From NCBI GenBank assembly GCA_937902395.1, contig CALGTV010000039.1:1-14281 (forward strand): a stretch of DNA of 14,281 nt, written 5' to 3'. A program made the translations under genes and the position numbers. Shown piece after piece: positions 1 to 7,031 of this stretch. This DNA is from an uncultured Ruminococcus sp. GTDB lineage: Bacteria; Bacillota; Clostridia; Oscillospirales; Ruminococcaceae. The notes under the pieces are model-generated. The model was not told where the DNA came from. It saw only the letters and a list, made by a program, of their open reading frames with translations, and searched no databases. Positions within the stretch are counted from its first letter, which is position 1, and every line of letters begins with the position of its first letter.

Positions 1-1
1 T

Positions 2-565
2 CCTACCCGTGCGGAGATTACAGACGTTGCAAACGCTATTTACGATGGCACAAGTGCAATTATGCTTTCGGGCGAAACTGCCGCAGGCGCATATCCTGTT
101 GAGGCTGTCAAGACAATGGCTCTTATTGCGGAAAATACTGAAAATCACATTGATTATAAGGGCAGATTTGCTGAGCGCCGTTCAAATCCTGAAGGGAATA
201 TCGCGGAGGCTATTGCGCATGCTACAGTTACAACAGCCCACGACCTTGACGCAAGTGCGATTATCACCGTATCACTTGGTGGACAGACAGCAAGACTTAT
301 TTCAAAATATCGTCCATGCTGTCCTATTATAAGCTGCACTATGAGCGAGGTTGTTTGCCGTCAGATGAATATGAGCTGGGGCGTAATACCTTATATTATC
401 GACGAAAAGAATAGTACTGACGATTTGTTCGCCGCTGCTGTTGAGGCTGCTGAGGAGCATCGTCTCGTTGAGGACGGAGACCTTGTGGCAATAACCGCTG
501 GTGTGCCTCTCGGTGTATCTGGTACAACCAATCTGATGAAGGTTGAGCGTATAGGAAATAATTAA
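2..565 (+). CDS. pyk: Pyruvate kinase, C-terminal part (5' end outside window)
   Basis: Glycolytic enzyme that transfers phosphate from phosphoenolpyruvate to ADP, giving pyruvate and ATP in the cytoplasm. Only the last 187 residues are visible; the reading frame is open to the window's left edge. The first residues, PTRAEITDVANAIYDGTSAI followed by MLSGETAAGAYP, are the highly conserved end of the pyruvate kinase TIM barrel. The rest is the alpha/beta C-terminal domain that often carries the allosteric site, ending in the typical GVPLGVSGTTNLMKVERIG segment. The extra PEP-utiliser domain that some Firmicute pyruvate kinases carry after this point is absent. The gene ends in TAA and is followed within 10 nt by a strong hairpin terminator. 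Identification is secure; start and promoter are not visible. Confidence 0.96.
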   Translation, partial: PTRAEITDVANAIYDGTSAIMLSGETAAGAYPVEAVKTMALIAENTENHIDYKGRFAERRSNPEGNIAEAIAHATVTTAHDLDASAIITVSLGGQTARLISKYRPCCPIISCTMSEVVCRQMNMSWGVIPYIIDEKNSTDDLFAAAVEAAEEHRLVEDGDLVAITAGVPLGVSGTTNLMKVERIGNN

Positions 566-572
566 TATACAC

Positions 573-605
573 AAAATGCGGATTCTGGTTTGAATCCGCA
601 TTTTT
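573..605. terminator. Bidirectional intrinsic terminator between convergent genes
   Basis: A 12-bp perfect stem (573-584 pairing with 593-604, sequence AAAATGCGGATT and its complement) closes an 8-nt loop. It has a T run on its right side for rightward transcripts and, because the left side is AAAA, a U run for leftward transcripts too. It sits between the pyruvate kinase stop codon and the convergent lipoprotein stop codon, so it probably ends both transcripts. Confidence 0.9.
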
Positions 606-617
606 GCATATCACTTA

Positions 618-1688
618 TTATTTATCTGAGCTTTCTTGGTTGTTTTCATCGACGGAGGATATCTGCGATGTATTAACAGTCGGAATTTGTTGATTTACAG
701 GGAAATTCTGTGGATATTTCGCTATTCTTTTCTTTTTTATAGCCTTTGACAATGCTGTGATTCCAAATATGAATATTCCTATTATTACTAAATGGGGGAG
801 TAGATAAATCAGAATAAACAGCAAATTTTCCATTACTGAGAGGAATCCCTTTGCCGATGAAGAAACAGTCTTTTTCAGACGTGTAAAAAATGTATCGGGT
901 TCTTCCTCAACAGGCTCATCTTCTACATATTCACGTACTTCGTTGATTGTGAGATGAATGTAGGAATAGGCAACGTCTGTCTGAATTTCATTCATACGAG
1001 TTGTCAGCTTTGAAATTTCAATCTGAATATTTGTAAGTTCATTTTCAACGGCAATTGCAGTTTCTTTATCATTAATTTCCGCCAGTAATTCAATATATCT
1101 CTGCTCTTTAGCCTGATAGATTTCAAGAGTTGTGGATAAGTCGTTATATTCTCTTGTAAGGTTATCCACGCTTGCTTTTTTACTTCTTAAATCTCCGAGA
1201 TTTGCAATATAATCGCAGAATTCATCATAATCCTCACTTGGAACACGGAGAGTAGCGTTGTAGGTTTTCCAGCTTTTAACATCGTCATAAACCCACTTGT
1301 CAGAGGATTTTCCGTCGGTATAGTTTTCGTGTTCGGGAAAAGCGCCATAGGTATCAAGGCTTTCTCTCAGATTATCTATAGCGGTGTCAAAGTCGAGAAC
1401 GTCAACTGTCATATTGCAGGAATAGACGAGCATTTCCTTGCGGATTACCATTTTTGAAGTGTTGACAGGTTTCTCCTCGCCGCTTGAAGAATCGCCCGAA
1501 ATCTCCGCAGATTCGCTTTGAACAAATTCCTCATCTTCAAAATTTTCTTGTGGAGTTTCGTAATATTCCTCTGCCCCATTGTCATATCTTATACTTTCAT
1601 TTACAGAGGCTTTTTCGTTTGCACCACAGCCTGTAAAAAGAAGTGAACTTATAAGTATGGGGATAAGTAATTTTGATTTGTTTTTCAT
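618..1688 (-). CDS. DUF4349 family lipoprotein with C-terminal membrane helix
   Basis: Predicted 356-residue surface lipoprotein of unknown function. Residues 1-20 form a lipoprotein signal peptide with lipobox LFTGC; Cys21 would be lipidated. Residues 22-80 are acidic, low-complexity and probably disordered. Residues about 82-255 match the DUF4349 pattern: a beta-rich start (MLVYSCNMTVDVLDFDTAID), then a long coiled coil at about 175-235 (segment LTREYNDLSTTLEIYQAKEQ), ending in a strand region with YSYIHLTI. Residues 287-312 form a transmembrane helix, followed by KKKRIAK, so the C-terminal tail should be cytoplasmic. I chose the start at 1688 because AGGAGGG lies 8 nt upstream and it begins the signal peptide; an in-frame upstream ATG at 1745 would add 19 unlikely residues and lies upstream of the promoter -10. 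Members often sit beside envelope genes, but no reaction is known. Family call fairly sure; role unknown. Confidence 0.88.
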   Translation of the reverse strand: MKNKSKLLIPILISSLLFTGCGANEKASVNESIRYDNGAEEYYETPQENFEDEEFVQSESAEISGDSSSGEEKPVNTSKMVIRKEMLVYSCNMTVDVLDFDTAIDNLRESLDTYGAFPEHENYTDGKSSDKWVYDDVKSWKTYNATLRVPSEDYDEFCDYIANLGDLRSKKASVDNLTREYNDLSTTLEIYQAKEQRYIELLAEINDKETAIAVENELTNIQIEISKLTTRMNEIQTDVAYSYIHLTINEVREYVEDEPVEEEPDTFFTRLKKTVSSSAKGFLSVMENLLFILIYLLPHLVIIGIFIFGITALSKAIKKKRIAKYPQNFPVNQQIPTVNTSQISSVDENNQESSDK

Positions 1689-1724
1689 ATAAATTCCCTC
1701 CTGTGAGTTATATTTGTTGTGTAT

Positions 1725-1753
1725 ATGATAGCATATTAATCCCATAAAGTCAA
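1725..1753 (-). promoter_or_regulatory. Sigma-A promoter of the DUF4349 lipoprotein gene
   Basis: On the minus strand the -35 is TTGACT (1748-1753) and the -10 is TATCAT (1725-1730), separated by exactly 17 bp. Both hexamers match the consensus at five of six bases. Transcription would start near 1718, giving a leader of about 30 nt that contains the AGGAGGG ribosome binding site. Confidence 0.75.
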
Positions 1754-1845
1754 TATAAAATGTTGTATTTTAACAAAGATGTAATTGCTATGTAATATAA
1801 ATATCAAATAAATTACACAGAAATGGAAAAAATTACAGATAAACG

Positions 1846-2370
1846 CTATTTTTCAGCCCATTCCAGAATAGACTGAATATATTTTTTGTCTGAAATATCA
1901 TAGGATTTTGAAATCATTTCCGCCATTACCTTTTCTTCTTCTGACTGGTCTTTTTTTGCTTTCAGAGCCGAAACAAAGGCTTTCATCATCAGTCGTGACG
2001 TTAAAGACATTTTGTCATAGTCAAAGCCGCCCTGACAATAAAAAACTGCAACATTCTTATGTTCTTCCTCGGTAAACCACGATTTCATAGCCTTTTCCAG
2101 TTCGGGATTATCATTCGGACTTCCGCCAACGCAGAATACCGCAAGTTTTTTATTCTCCCAATTTTTCATTTTCCCCTTGAACCATTTGATTTTGCTGACA
2201 CTTCCTGCACAAGCCCAGCCGCCGAAAATAATTCTGTCGTAATCTTTGAAATCCTTGTTTTTTACCGCTTTCAGTTCGAAACATTCGCAGGAAAGTGCCT
2301 CACTAATCCAACCTGCATAACGCTTTGTAAAGCCTGTCTGTGAATTGTAAATAACTGCCGTTTTACTCAT
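1846..2370 (-). CDS. Flavodoxin-fold protein
   Basis: Predicted 174-residue soluble FMN-binding electron carrier or reductase of the flavodoxin superfamily (flavodoxin_5/HemG-like group). The first strand and phosphate-binding loop are visible at residues 4-16, with the FMN-phosphate motif SQTGFT at 10-15. The second conserved region (IIFGGWACAGSVSK, about 52-65) fits the loop that packs on the flavin, and LAVFCVGGSP (about 81-90) the third. The length is near that of HemG-type proteins, but nothing visible proves protoporphyrinogen oxidase activity. The start at 2370 has GGAGGT 8 nt upstream. The in-frame ATG at 2385 encodes that Shine-Dalgarno as codons 2-3 and is not the likely start. The gene overlaps the upstream MarR gene by 8 nt, which suggests translational coupling and control by that regulator. 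Fold sure, substrate unknown. Confidence 0.85.
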   Translation of the reverse strand: MSKTAVIYNSQTGFTKRYAGWISEALSCECFELKAVKNKDFKDYDRIIFGGWACAGSVSKIKWFKGKMKNWENKKLAVFCVGGSPNDNPELEKAMKSWFTEEEHKNVAVFYCQGGFDYDKMSLTSRLMMKAFVSALKAKKDQSEEEKVMAEMISKSYDISDKKYIQSILEWAEK

Positions 2371-2842
2371 TTTTATTACCTCCATATGATTTCAGATTAT
2401 TTTCAATTTTTGAAATTACCGAATATGTGCTGTCAATTTCTTCATCTGAAATTCCGCTGAACAGCATATCCATAAATTCAGTTTCTTTTTTACGGTATTT
2501 TTCAGCCATAGAAAATGCCTTTTCCGTCATAAAAATCTGCTGTTTCCTCTTGTCATTTTCATTCCGGGAAATCTGCAAAAATCCCTTATTTTCAAGGCTT
2601 TTCACTATCTGTTTAACATTCTGCCGTGAGCAGCCCATAGTTTTCGCTAAATCGTTCATAGTGGGCGGTTCATCGGAAAATAAATTCATACACGCCATAA
2701 GGAAAAACTGTTTACAGGTAATTTCTTCGTAAAAGGAATCCCCCGTAGCCTGCAAGCGGTTGTGAAATGCAAAAAATAAGCCGAAAAGGGCATATTTATG
2801 CTCAATCATTTCAAATACATCAGCGTTATTTATTGTAATCAT
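2363..2842 (-). CDS. MarR-family transcriptional regulator
   Basis: Predicted 159-residue dimeric winged-helix repressor. N-terminal helices (about 8-52) are followed by the DNA-binding domain: helix-turn-helix at about 60-88 (MNDLAKTMGCSRQNVKQIVK, recognition helix near 71-83) and a beta-wing at 90-105 (SRNENDKRKQQIFMT). A C-terminal dimerisation helix covers 107-152. The length is typical of MarR proteins. Cys43, Cys51 and Cys71 are present, so redox sensing is possible but not shown. It is the first gene of a two-gene unit with the flavodoxin-fold gene, and a perfect palindrome overlaps its own promoter, which implies autoregulation. The start is slightly odd: AGGAG ends directly at the ATG with no spacer. 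The next in-frame ATG (codon 12) would cut into the first helix and lacks a Shine-Dalgarno, so I keep 2842. Confidence 0.9.
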   Translation of the reverse strand: MITINNADVFEMIEHKYALFGLFFAFHNRLQATGDSFYEEITCKQFFLMACMNLFSDEPPTMNDLAKTMGCSRQNVKQIVKSLENKGFLQISRNENDKRKQQIFMTEKAFSMAEKYRKKETEFMDMLFSGISDEEIDSTYSVISKIENNLKSYGGNKNE

Positions 2843-2846
2843 CTCC

Positions 2847-2870
2847 TAATATGCAATATATTGCATATTA
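2847..2870. promoter_or_regulatory. 24-bp perfect palindrome, probable MarR operator
   Basis: The half-site TAATATGCAATA (2847-2858) is followed directly by its exact reverse complement (2859-2870). The palindrome covers most of the -10 hexamer, the predicted transcription start and the whole leader up to the Shine-Dalgarno of the MarR gene. Size, symmetry and position fit MarR-family operators, so autorepression is the natural reading. The symmetry is directly seen; binding by this protein is inferred. Confidence 0.82.
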
Positions 2871-2895
2871 TATCATAAAAATTTCCTCTTGTCAA
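2867..2895 (-). promoter_or_regulatory. Consensus sigma-A promoter of the MarR-flavodoxin operon
   Basis: On the minus strand a perfect -35 TTGACA (2890-2895) and a perfect -10 TATAAT (2867-2872) are separated by 17 bp. Such a full-consensus promoter is usually held down by a repressor, and the palindrome at 2847-2870 overlaps the -10. The start site should fall near 2860, leaving a leader of only about 18 nt. Confidence 0.88.
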
Positions 2896-2911
2896 TAGGG
2901 GAACGGAAAAA

Positions 2912-2940
2912 ACCGCATAAAGCAAAAGGCTTTATGCGGT
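2912..2940 (-). terminator. Intrinsic terminator after the GH9 cellulase gene
   Basis: A 12-bp perfect stem (2912-2923 with 2929-2940, arm ACCGCATAAAGC) has a 5-nt loop and is followed on the minus strand by a run of six T. It lies 8 nt past the cellulase stop codon and just before the -35 of the MarR promoter, so it isolates the two units. Confidence 0.92.
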
Positions 2941-2948
2941 ATAGTTTT

Positions 2949-5309
2949 TTATTCACTTAATGGAAGAGATGATATAAGTTTTGCGTCATATTGCTTGATT
3001 GTGATAGCATCTGATGCTGTAATACCACTTTCGCCGTCTACATCACCGTTTAACATACCCTGCTCGGAAAGTCCATATTTGTCGTTGTTACCGATAGACT
3101 GGAGAATAGCTGTGGAATCAGCAATTGTTACCTTTCCGTCACAGTTTGCATCTCCGTAAATAATATCTGTGTTTCCGCCTGGATTTGAAGGTGTAGTGTC
3201 TTCTGTAACATCTGGAGTAGTTGTAGTGGGTTTAGTTGTTGTAGTTACAGCAGGTTTGGAAGGTGTTGGAGTTGTTACAACAGGCTTTTCAAGCTCAGGT
3301 GAAGCATTTCCGTCAGCAGATGTGCCGTCGGGTTCTTCGCCGTAGTAAAGCTCACCATTGATGTATACAGGAACATACTTTGTTACAATTCCTCTTACGG
3401 AGCCGTCTTCTCCTGTTGTTGTTTTGCCGCTGAGAATTTCTTTATTTGAAGGGTCGTTTTCAGCATCCCAGCCGCTTGCATAGTTAGGCATAACAAGAGC
3501 AAGGAGAATTTCACACTGCTGCATGCCTTCAGAAATAGGAAGTACAGCGCGACCGTCAGGAAGATTTACTTCAACATAATAAATATTTCCGTCATACTTT
3601 ATAGGCTTTGAAATTTCAGCACTCTTAACACCGCTTGAAGCGTACATAGCGGACTGGTCACGGTCGCAGCGTACAACTACATCCTCGGGATTGTATCCTG
3701 CACTGATAACCTCGCTTAAATCCATGTAATATCTGATAGAGATATTATCCTGAACTCTTGCAGGCCATGCTGAGTGGTTAGTAATTTTGAAACTGATTGT
3801 CATACCACTTGCATCAGCACCTTTAGAAAGACACTCAACGTAAAACTCCGGTCCGTCATGTGCTTCAGTCTGGGGGAATGATGGGTCGGACTTGCCGCCG
3901 TATTTGTCTATCATCTTACAAAGAATTGCTGTAAATCCTGCATTATAGTCAGTTGCAACCTCATTGTTGATGTAATTTCCGCGGTCATCCTCGTAGGAAC
4001 CGTCCTGGTTAGGACCTCCGACTAATGCACCATAGAGTACATGTCTGTTTGTATCAGGAATAGCAAGGTCATTTTTCCATGAGCCATGAGCAGTTCTGTG
4101 GTGAGCGTTTTTAGGTGAATTTTCGCCAAAACCTACAACATAGCTGCGGTTATCAGGGTTTTCACCAAGAACAAAGTTAATTTGGTCTTCGTAGAAATCC
4201 ACATAATCAGCAGTATCCTTATCAGCAAGGATTGTATCGCAGGCAACAGCGGCGATGAAAGCAGCTGTCTGTGCGTATCTTGCACAGCCCCATGTAGTAA
4301 GCCAACGCATACCGCCGTCAAGTTCTTCTACGTTATATGTCCAGTTCTTTACGTGTTTTTCAACACGGCTTATATAGAAATCATCCTTTGTATTTATAGC
4401 ATAGAGGAGCAATCCGCCTTGGAGAGTATCGTCCCAGCAGTGTCCCCAGCCATATGCAAGTTCGTCTGTTCCAAGCTCCTTGCCAAGATTTGGAATATAG
4501 CTTTCAGCTTTGTCAAGATATGCATCATCACCTGTTGCTACATAAAGCCAGTTTGCAGCATAGAAAAGTTCATCGTAGAAGTGGCTTGAACGATAGAAAC
4601 CGGAAGCGTCACTGTCATTGTATACAGCATCACTTTTTGATGCATCTGCAAGCTTGAAGATGTTTTCAGCATGTGCAAGATAATCTGTTCTCTTTCCATC
4701 ATCTATTTTTCCGTCAAGAGCACAGTAGCCTGCAGCGAGAGCAGCTGCCATTTCTCCGAATACAGCGGAACATCCGTCAGAGCTTTTGAGAATAGCGCGG
4801 GCTGCGGTATATGAAGAACCGCTGTCTGCCATGGCATATTCATAAAGTTCAACAGGACCCCACCAAGTATGGTCAATAGTTCCGTTACCAACCTGATATA
4901 CTACCTCATCTCCCAAATCACAGGCAGCAAGGTAGTCCATTACAAATTCAAGGTTGTTGACATAGTTTGTCATTTCTCCGCAGCTTTCAACACCGTCGGG
5001 ATACTGATAAAGACCCCATGCGAGAACACTTGCGGAATATGCCATAGGAAGATTGAATTTTACGTGGTCGCCTGCATCGTACCAGCCGCCCTTGATTTCA
5101 TCAATCATAGTTGAATCTTCACGCCATTCAACTCTGTTCCACTCGGGCAGAGGACCTGCCTGCTGGCACTCGTAGAAGAACAATGATTTCTGCAATGCCT
5201 CGGCATAGTTGGGGTTGTCGGCAGCAGTAGCAGTCGGAACTGCGTTGCTTCCGACGGAGGCAGCCAGCATAACGGCTGACATAGCTCCTGAAATAAATTT
5301 CTTTAACAT
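2949..5309 (-). CDS. Secreted cellulosomal endoglucanase: GH9-CBM3-dockerin
   Basis: Predicted 786-residue inverting beta-1,4-glucanase that cuts cellulose outside the cell and docks onto a cohesin scaffold. Residues 1-30 are a Sec signal peptide, cleaved near ATAA/DN. The GH9 (alpha/alpha)6 barrel covers about 34-470. GGWYDAGDH at 74-82 supplies the catalytic base region (Asp78, Asp81), HHRTAHGSW at 403-411 is the family signature, and NEVATDYNAGF at 449-459 holds the acid Glu450. Residues about 485-645 fit CBM3, in the 3c arrangement fused directly behind GH9 that is typical of processive endoglucanases. A Thr/Pro linker (about 675-712) leads to the dockerin at 717-784. Its two calcium loops are D720-N722-D724...D731 and D756-D758-E760...D767. 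GAGGAG lies 7 nt before the ATG. The gene is flanked by its own promoter and terminator. No second CBM or cohesin is seen. The function call is strong; exact mode of attack is inferred. Confidence 0.96.
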   Translation of the reverse strand: MLKKFISGAMSAVMLAASVGSNAVPTATAADNPNYAEALQKSLFFYECQQAGPLPEWNRVEWREDSTMIDEIKGGWYDAGDHVKFNLPMAYSASVLAWGLYQYPDGVESCGEMTNYVNNLEFVMDYLAACDLGDEVVYQVGNGTIDHTWWGPVELYEYAMADSGSSYTAARAILKSSDGCSAVFGEMAAALAAGYCALDGKIDDGKRTDYLAHAENIFKLADASKSDAVYNDSDASGFYRSSHFYDELFYAANWLYVATGDDAYLDKAESYIPNLGKELGTDELAYGWGHCWDDTLQGGLLLYAINTKDDFYISRVEKHVKNWTYNVEELDGGMRWLTTWGCARYAQTAAFIAAVACDTILADKDTADYVDFYEDQINFVLGENPDNRSYVVGFGENSPKNAHHRTAHGSWKNDLAIPDTNRHVLYGALVGGPNQDGSYEDDRGNYINNEVATDYNAGFTAILCKMIDKYGGKSDPSFPQTEAHDGPEFYVECLSKGADASGMTISFKITNHSAWPARVQDNISIRYYMDLSEVISAGYNPEDVVVRCDRDQSAMYASSGVKSAEISKPIKYDGNIYYVEVNLPDGRAVLPISEGMQQCEILLALVMPNYASGWDAENDPSNKEILSGKTTTGEDGSVRGIVTKYVPVYINGELYYGEEPDGTSADGNASPELEKPVVTTPTPSKPAVTTTTKPTTTTPDVTEDTTPSNPGGNTDIIYGDANCDGKVTIADSTAILQSIGNNDKYGLSEQGMLNGDVDGESGITASDAITIKQYDAKLISSLPLSE

Positions 5310-5363
5310 AGTAAAACTCCTCTCATAAAATTTGGAATAATTCCCTCAGTTTACTATAGCTTT

Positions 5364-5392
5364 ATTTTAACATATTATTAACAGAACGTCAA
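5364..5392 (-). promoter_or_regulatory. Probable sigma-A promoter of the GH9 cellulase gene
   Basis: On the minus strand TTGACG (5387-5392) and TAAAAT (5364-5369) are 17 bp apart, each one base from consensus. The predicted start near 5357 gives a leader of about 48 nt. This leader contains a short palindrome (GGAAT-A-ATTCC, 5334-5344) between the start site and the ribosome binding site; its role is unknown. Confidence 0.7.
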
Positions 5393-5420
5393 GTCAAAAT
5401 ATGCGCTAAAACAATTTTTA

Positions 5421-5852
5421 TCAGAGTATTTTTTTCATGTTGATGTGCTCACAGTATTCGTCGTAAAATATATTGCCATATTCCACGTAGCCGAGTTTGC
5501 CATAAAATCCCGAAGCACGTATCTGTGCGCCAAGGGTTATATATTCTGCTCCTTGTTCTGCGGCAAAATTTTCGAGAATTTCCATGAGATATCGTCCCAC
5601 TCCGTATTGCCGGTATTCTTTCAGTACTGCAATTCGTCCGATATGTGCCATACTATTTTCGTCAAAGAAAAAACGTCCTGTAGCAATTGGGATATTGTCA
5701 TCATATATAACAGCGTGATGTGCTGTTTTATCAACATCATCAAGGTCATATGAAAATTTTTGTTCGTCCATAAAAACAGTTTTTCTTATTTGTGCGGCAT
5801 CAGCAAATTCAGAAACGTCGTTGCCTTTAAAAATTTTATAATTCAGATTCAT
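5421..5852 (-). CDS. GNAT-family N-acetyltransferase (ElaA/YjcF-like)
   Basis: Predicted 143-residue cytoplasmic acetyl-CoA-dependent acyltransferase; substrate unknown. The N-terminal pattern IRKTVFMDEQKFSYDLDDVD followed by HHAVIYDD fits the ElaA/YjcF branch. Motif A is at 73-90: GRIAVLKEYRQYGVGRYLM, with the acetyl-CoA pyrophosphate loop R81-Q-Y-G84-V-G86. The C-terminal ASGFYGKLGYVEYG (113-126) is the usual motif B region with the conserved FY-x-K-x-GY. I start at the ATG at 5852 because AGGTGA lies upstream at normal spacing; the in-frame GTG at 5861 is part of that ribosome binding site. It is the last gene of the leftward run, 26 nt behind the SUFU gene. No clear terminator follows before the cellulase promoter. 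Confidence 0.88.
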   Translation of the reverse strand: MNLNYKIFKGNDVSEFADAAQIRKTVFMDEQKFSYDLDDVDKTAHHAVIYDDNIPIATGRFFFDENSMAHIGRIAVLKEYRQYGVGRYLMEILENFAAEQGAEYITLGAQIRASGFYGKLGYVEYGNIFYDEYCEHINMKKIL

Positions 5853-5878
5853 TTTTATCACCTGTATAAATGGTCGTC

Positions 5879-7021
5879 TCAGTCGTCTGCTTCAATCTCG
5901 AGAAATCCTTTGTAATTTTTATCAATGTATCCACACATAGCCTTGTAATATTCTTCGTTGTATGGAACGAAAATATATGCTTCATTGCCGAATTCCTCAC
6001 AGTTATATTTTTCTTCGCCGAAATAATCCATAGCAACATTGTCAACATCACTTGGATAGCATGGTTCATCGTCGGCATGATAGAAGTTATAGTAATAATC
6101 AGTAAATGCCATTCCCTCGTCGTTGAACATATCCATTGTAAGCTCTCCGCCAAGTGAATTGAGTATGAATTTGCGGATATCAAGCTTACCGCTGCGGATA
6201 TCGCTGATTTCTTCTGTGAAGAATTCAATAAATTCTTCATTGAGCATGTCGTGTTCAATTATCCAGCGCAGATACGCTGCAATGTGATTTACACCGCATA
6301 TTTCAGGAATGTCAAGTTCTTTATCGATAATTTTGCAGATATGGTCTTCCGCTTTATCTACAATATTTCTGAAATCTTTGCTTATAACGGGACGGCGGCT
6401 GATATCAACAGGAAGCTTTGAAATATCTCCAAGTTCGTGGAGAAGTGCTGATGCACCGTATGTGTTCTTGAATTCAAGTTCACTTTTGAAAAGAGGAATT
6501 ACACGATAAAAGTTCACCTCGTCATCATCTGAAAGCTTGCATATGTCCATTTCTTCTTTTCCTGTAGGAGAAGCGAGCATCACAGAGCAGAATTCAGTAT
6601 TGTCTGCAAATGAGGTGCCGTAATCTACGGAATGTCCCCAACCAATCCAGCTATTTTCATTTATGGGAAGCCTTGAAAGCAGTTTTAAGAGATGAAGAGG
6701 CCAGTAATCTTCAAGTTCATCGCCCTGTATATTCCAGCCAGCAGGAAGCGTAAGAATAAGCTCACAGCGGTCAAGCTTTTTGTGAGCAATTTCTTCGGGA
6801 ACGTTCATTCTATGAGCTCCCAGACCCGCTGTAATAAGGGTCATATAACGCTTTTCGAGTGTAGGTGGAATAACGTATATATTAAGGCAGATATCATCTG
6901 TATCATTTTCATGATAATAGCTGTCAATATTACCATAATATTTTTCAATATGGTCTTCAACTTTTTTTAGTTCATCTTCGGTGTATACCGCAGGGGAACT
7001 GTTTTTTTTCTTATTTGCCAT
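5879..7021 (-). CDS. Suppressor-of-fused (SUFU) domain protein with extra C-terminal domain
   Basis: Predicted 380-residue cytoplasmic protein. Residues about 40-205 match the bacterial SUFU domain: LNIYVIPPTLEKRYMTLITA, GLGAHRMNVP, RCELILTLPAGW (85-96), WPLHLLKLLSRLP (107-119), and FYRVIPLFKSELEF with GASALLHEL (171-196). The region after about 240 is separate: NHIAAYLRWIIEHDMLNEEF (245-264), then an acidic stretch with FTDYYYNFYHADDEPCYPSD (306-325). It recalls C-terminal domains seen in other Firmicute SUFU proteins, but I cannot name it firmly. Bacterial SUFU proteins are often discussed as immunity proteins of polymorphic toxins; no toxin is visible here, so function remains open. AGGAG lies 7 nt before the ATG. 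It follows the 211-residue gene by 10 nt and precedes the acetyltransferase gene by 26 nt. Confidence 0.85.
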   Translation of the reverse strand: MANKKKNSSPAVYTEDELKKVEDHIEKYYGNIDSYYHENDTDDICLNIYVIPPTLEKRYMTLITAGLGAHRMNVPEEIAHKKLDRCELILTLPAGWNIQGDELEDYWPLHLLKLLSRLPINENSWIGWGHSVDYGTSFADNTEFCSVMLASPTGKEEMDICKLSDDDEVNFYRVIPLFKSELEFKNTYGASALLHELGDISKLPVDISRRPVISKDFRNIVDKAEDHICKIIDKELDIPEICGVNHIAAYLRWIIEHDMLNEEFIEFFTEEISDIRSGKLDIRKFILNSLGGELTMDMFNDEGMAFTDYYYNFYHADDEPCYPSDVDNVAMDYFGEEKYNCEEFGNEAYIFVPYNEEYYKAMCGYIDKNYKGFLEIEADD

Positions 7022-7031
7022 TTTGTGTCTC

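Noticed and set aside
1689..1845. Terminator after the flavodoxin-fold gene
   Set aside because: Only weak AT-rich pairings such as TGTAAT/ATTACA with a long loop are seen; direct ATGTAAT copies do not form a stem.
4182..4589. 135-codon open frame on the plus strand opposite the GH9 gene
   Set aside because: It lies wholly inside the catalytic domain coding region, has no ribosome binding site and no recognisable domain.
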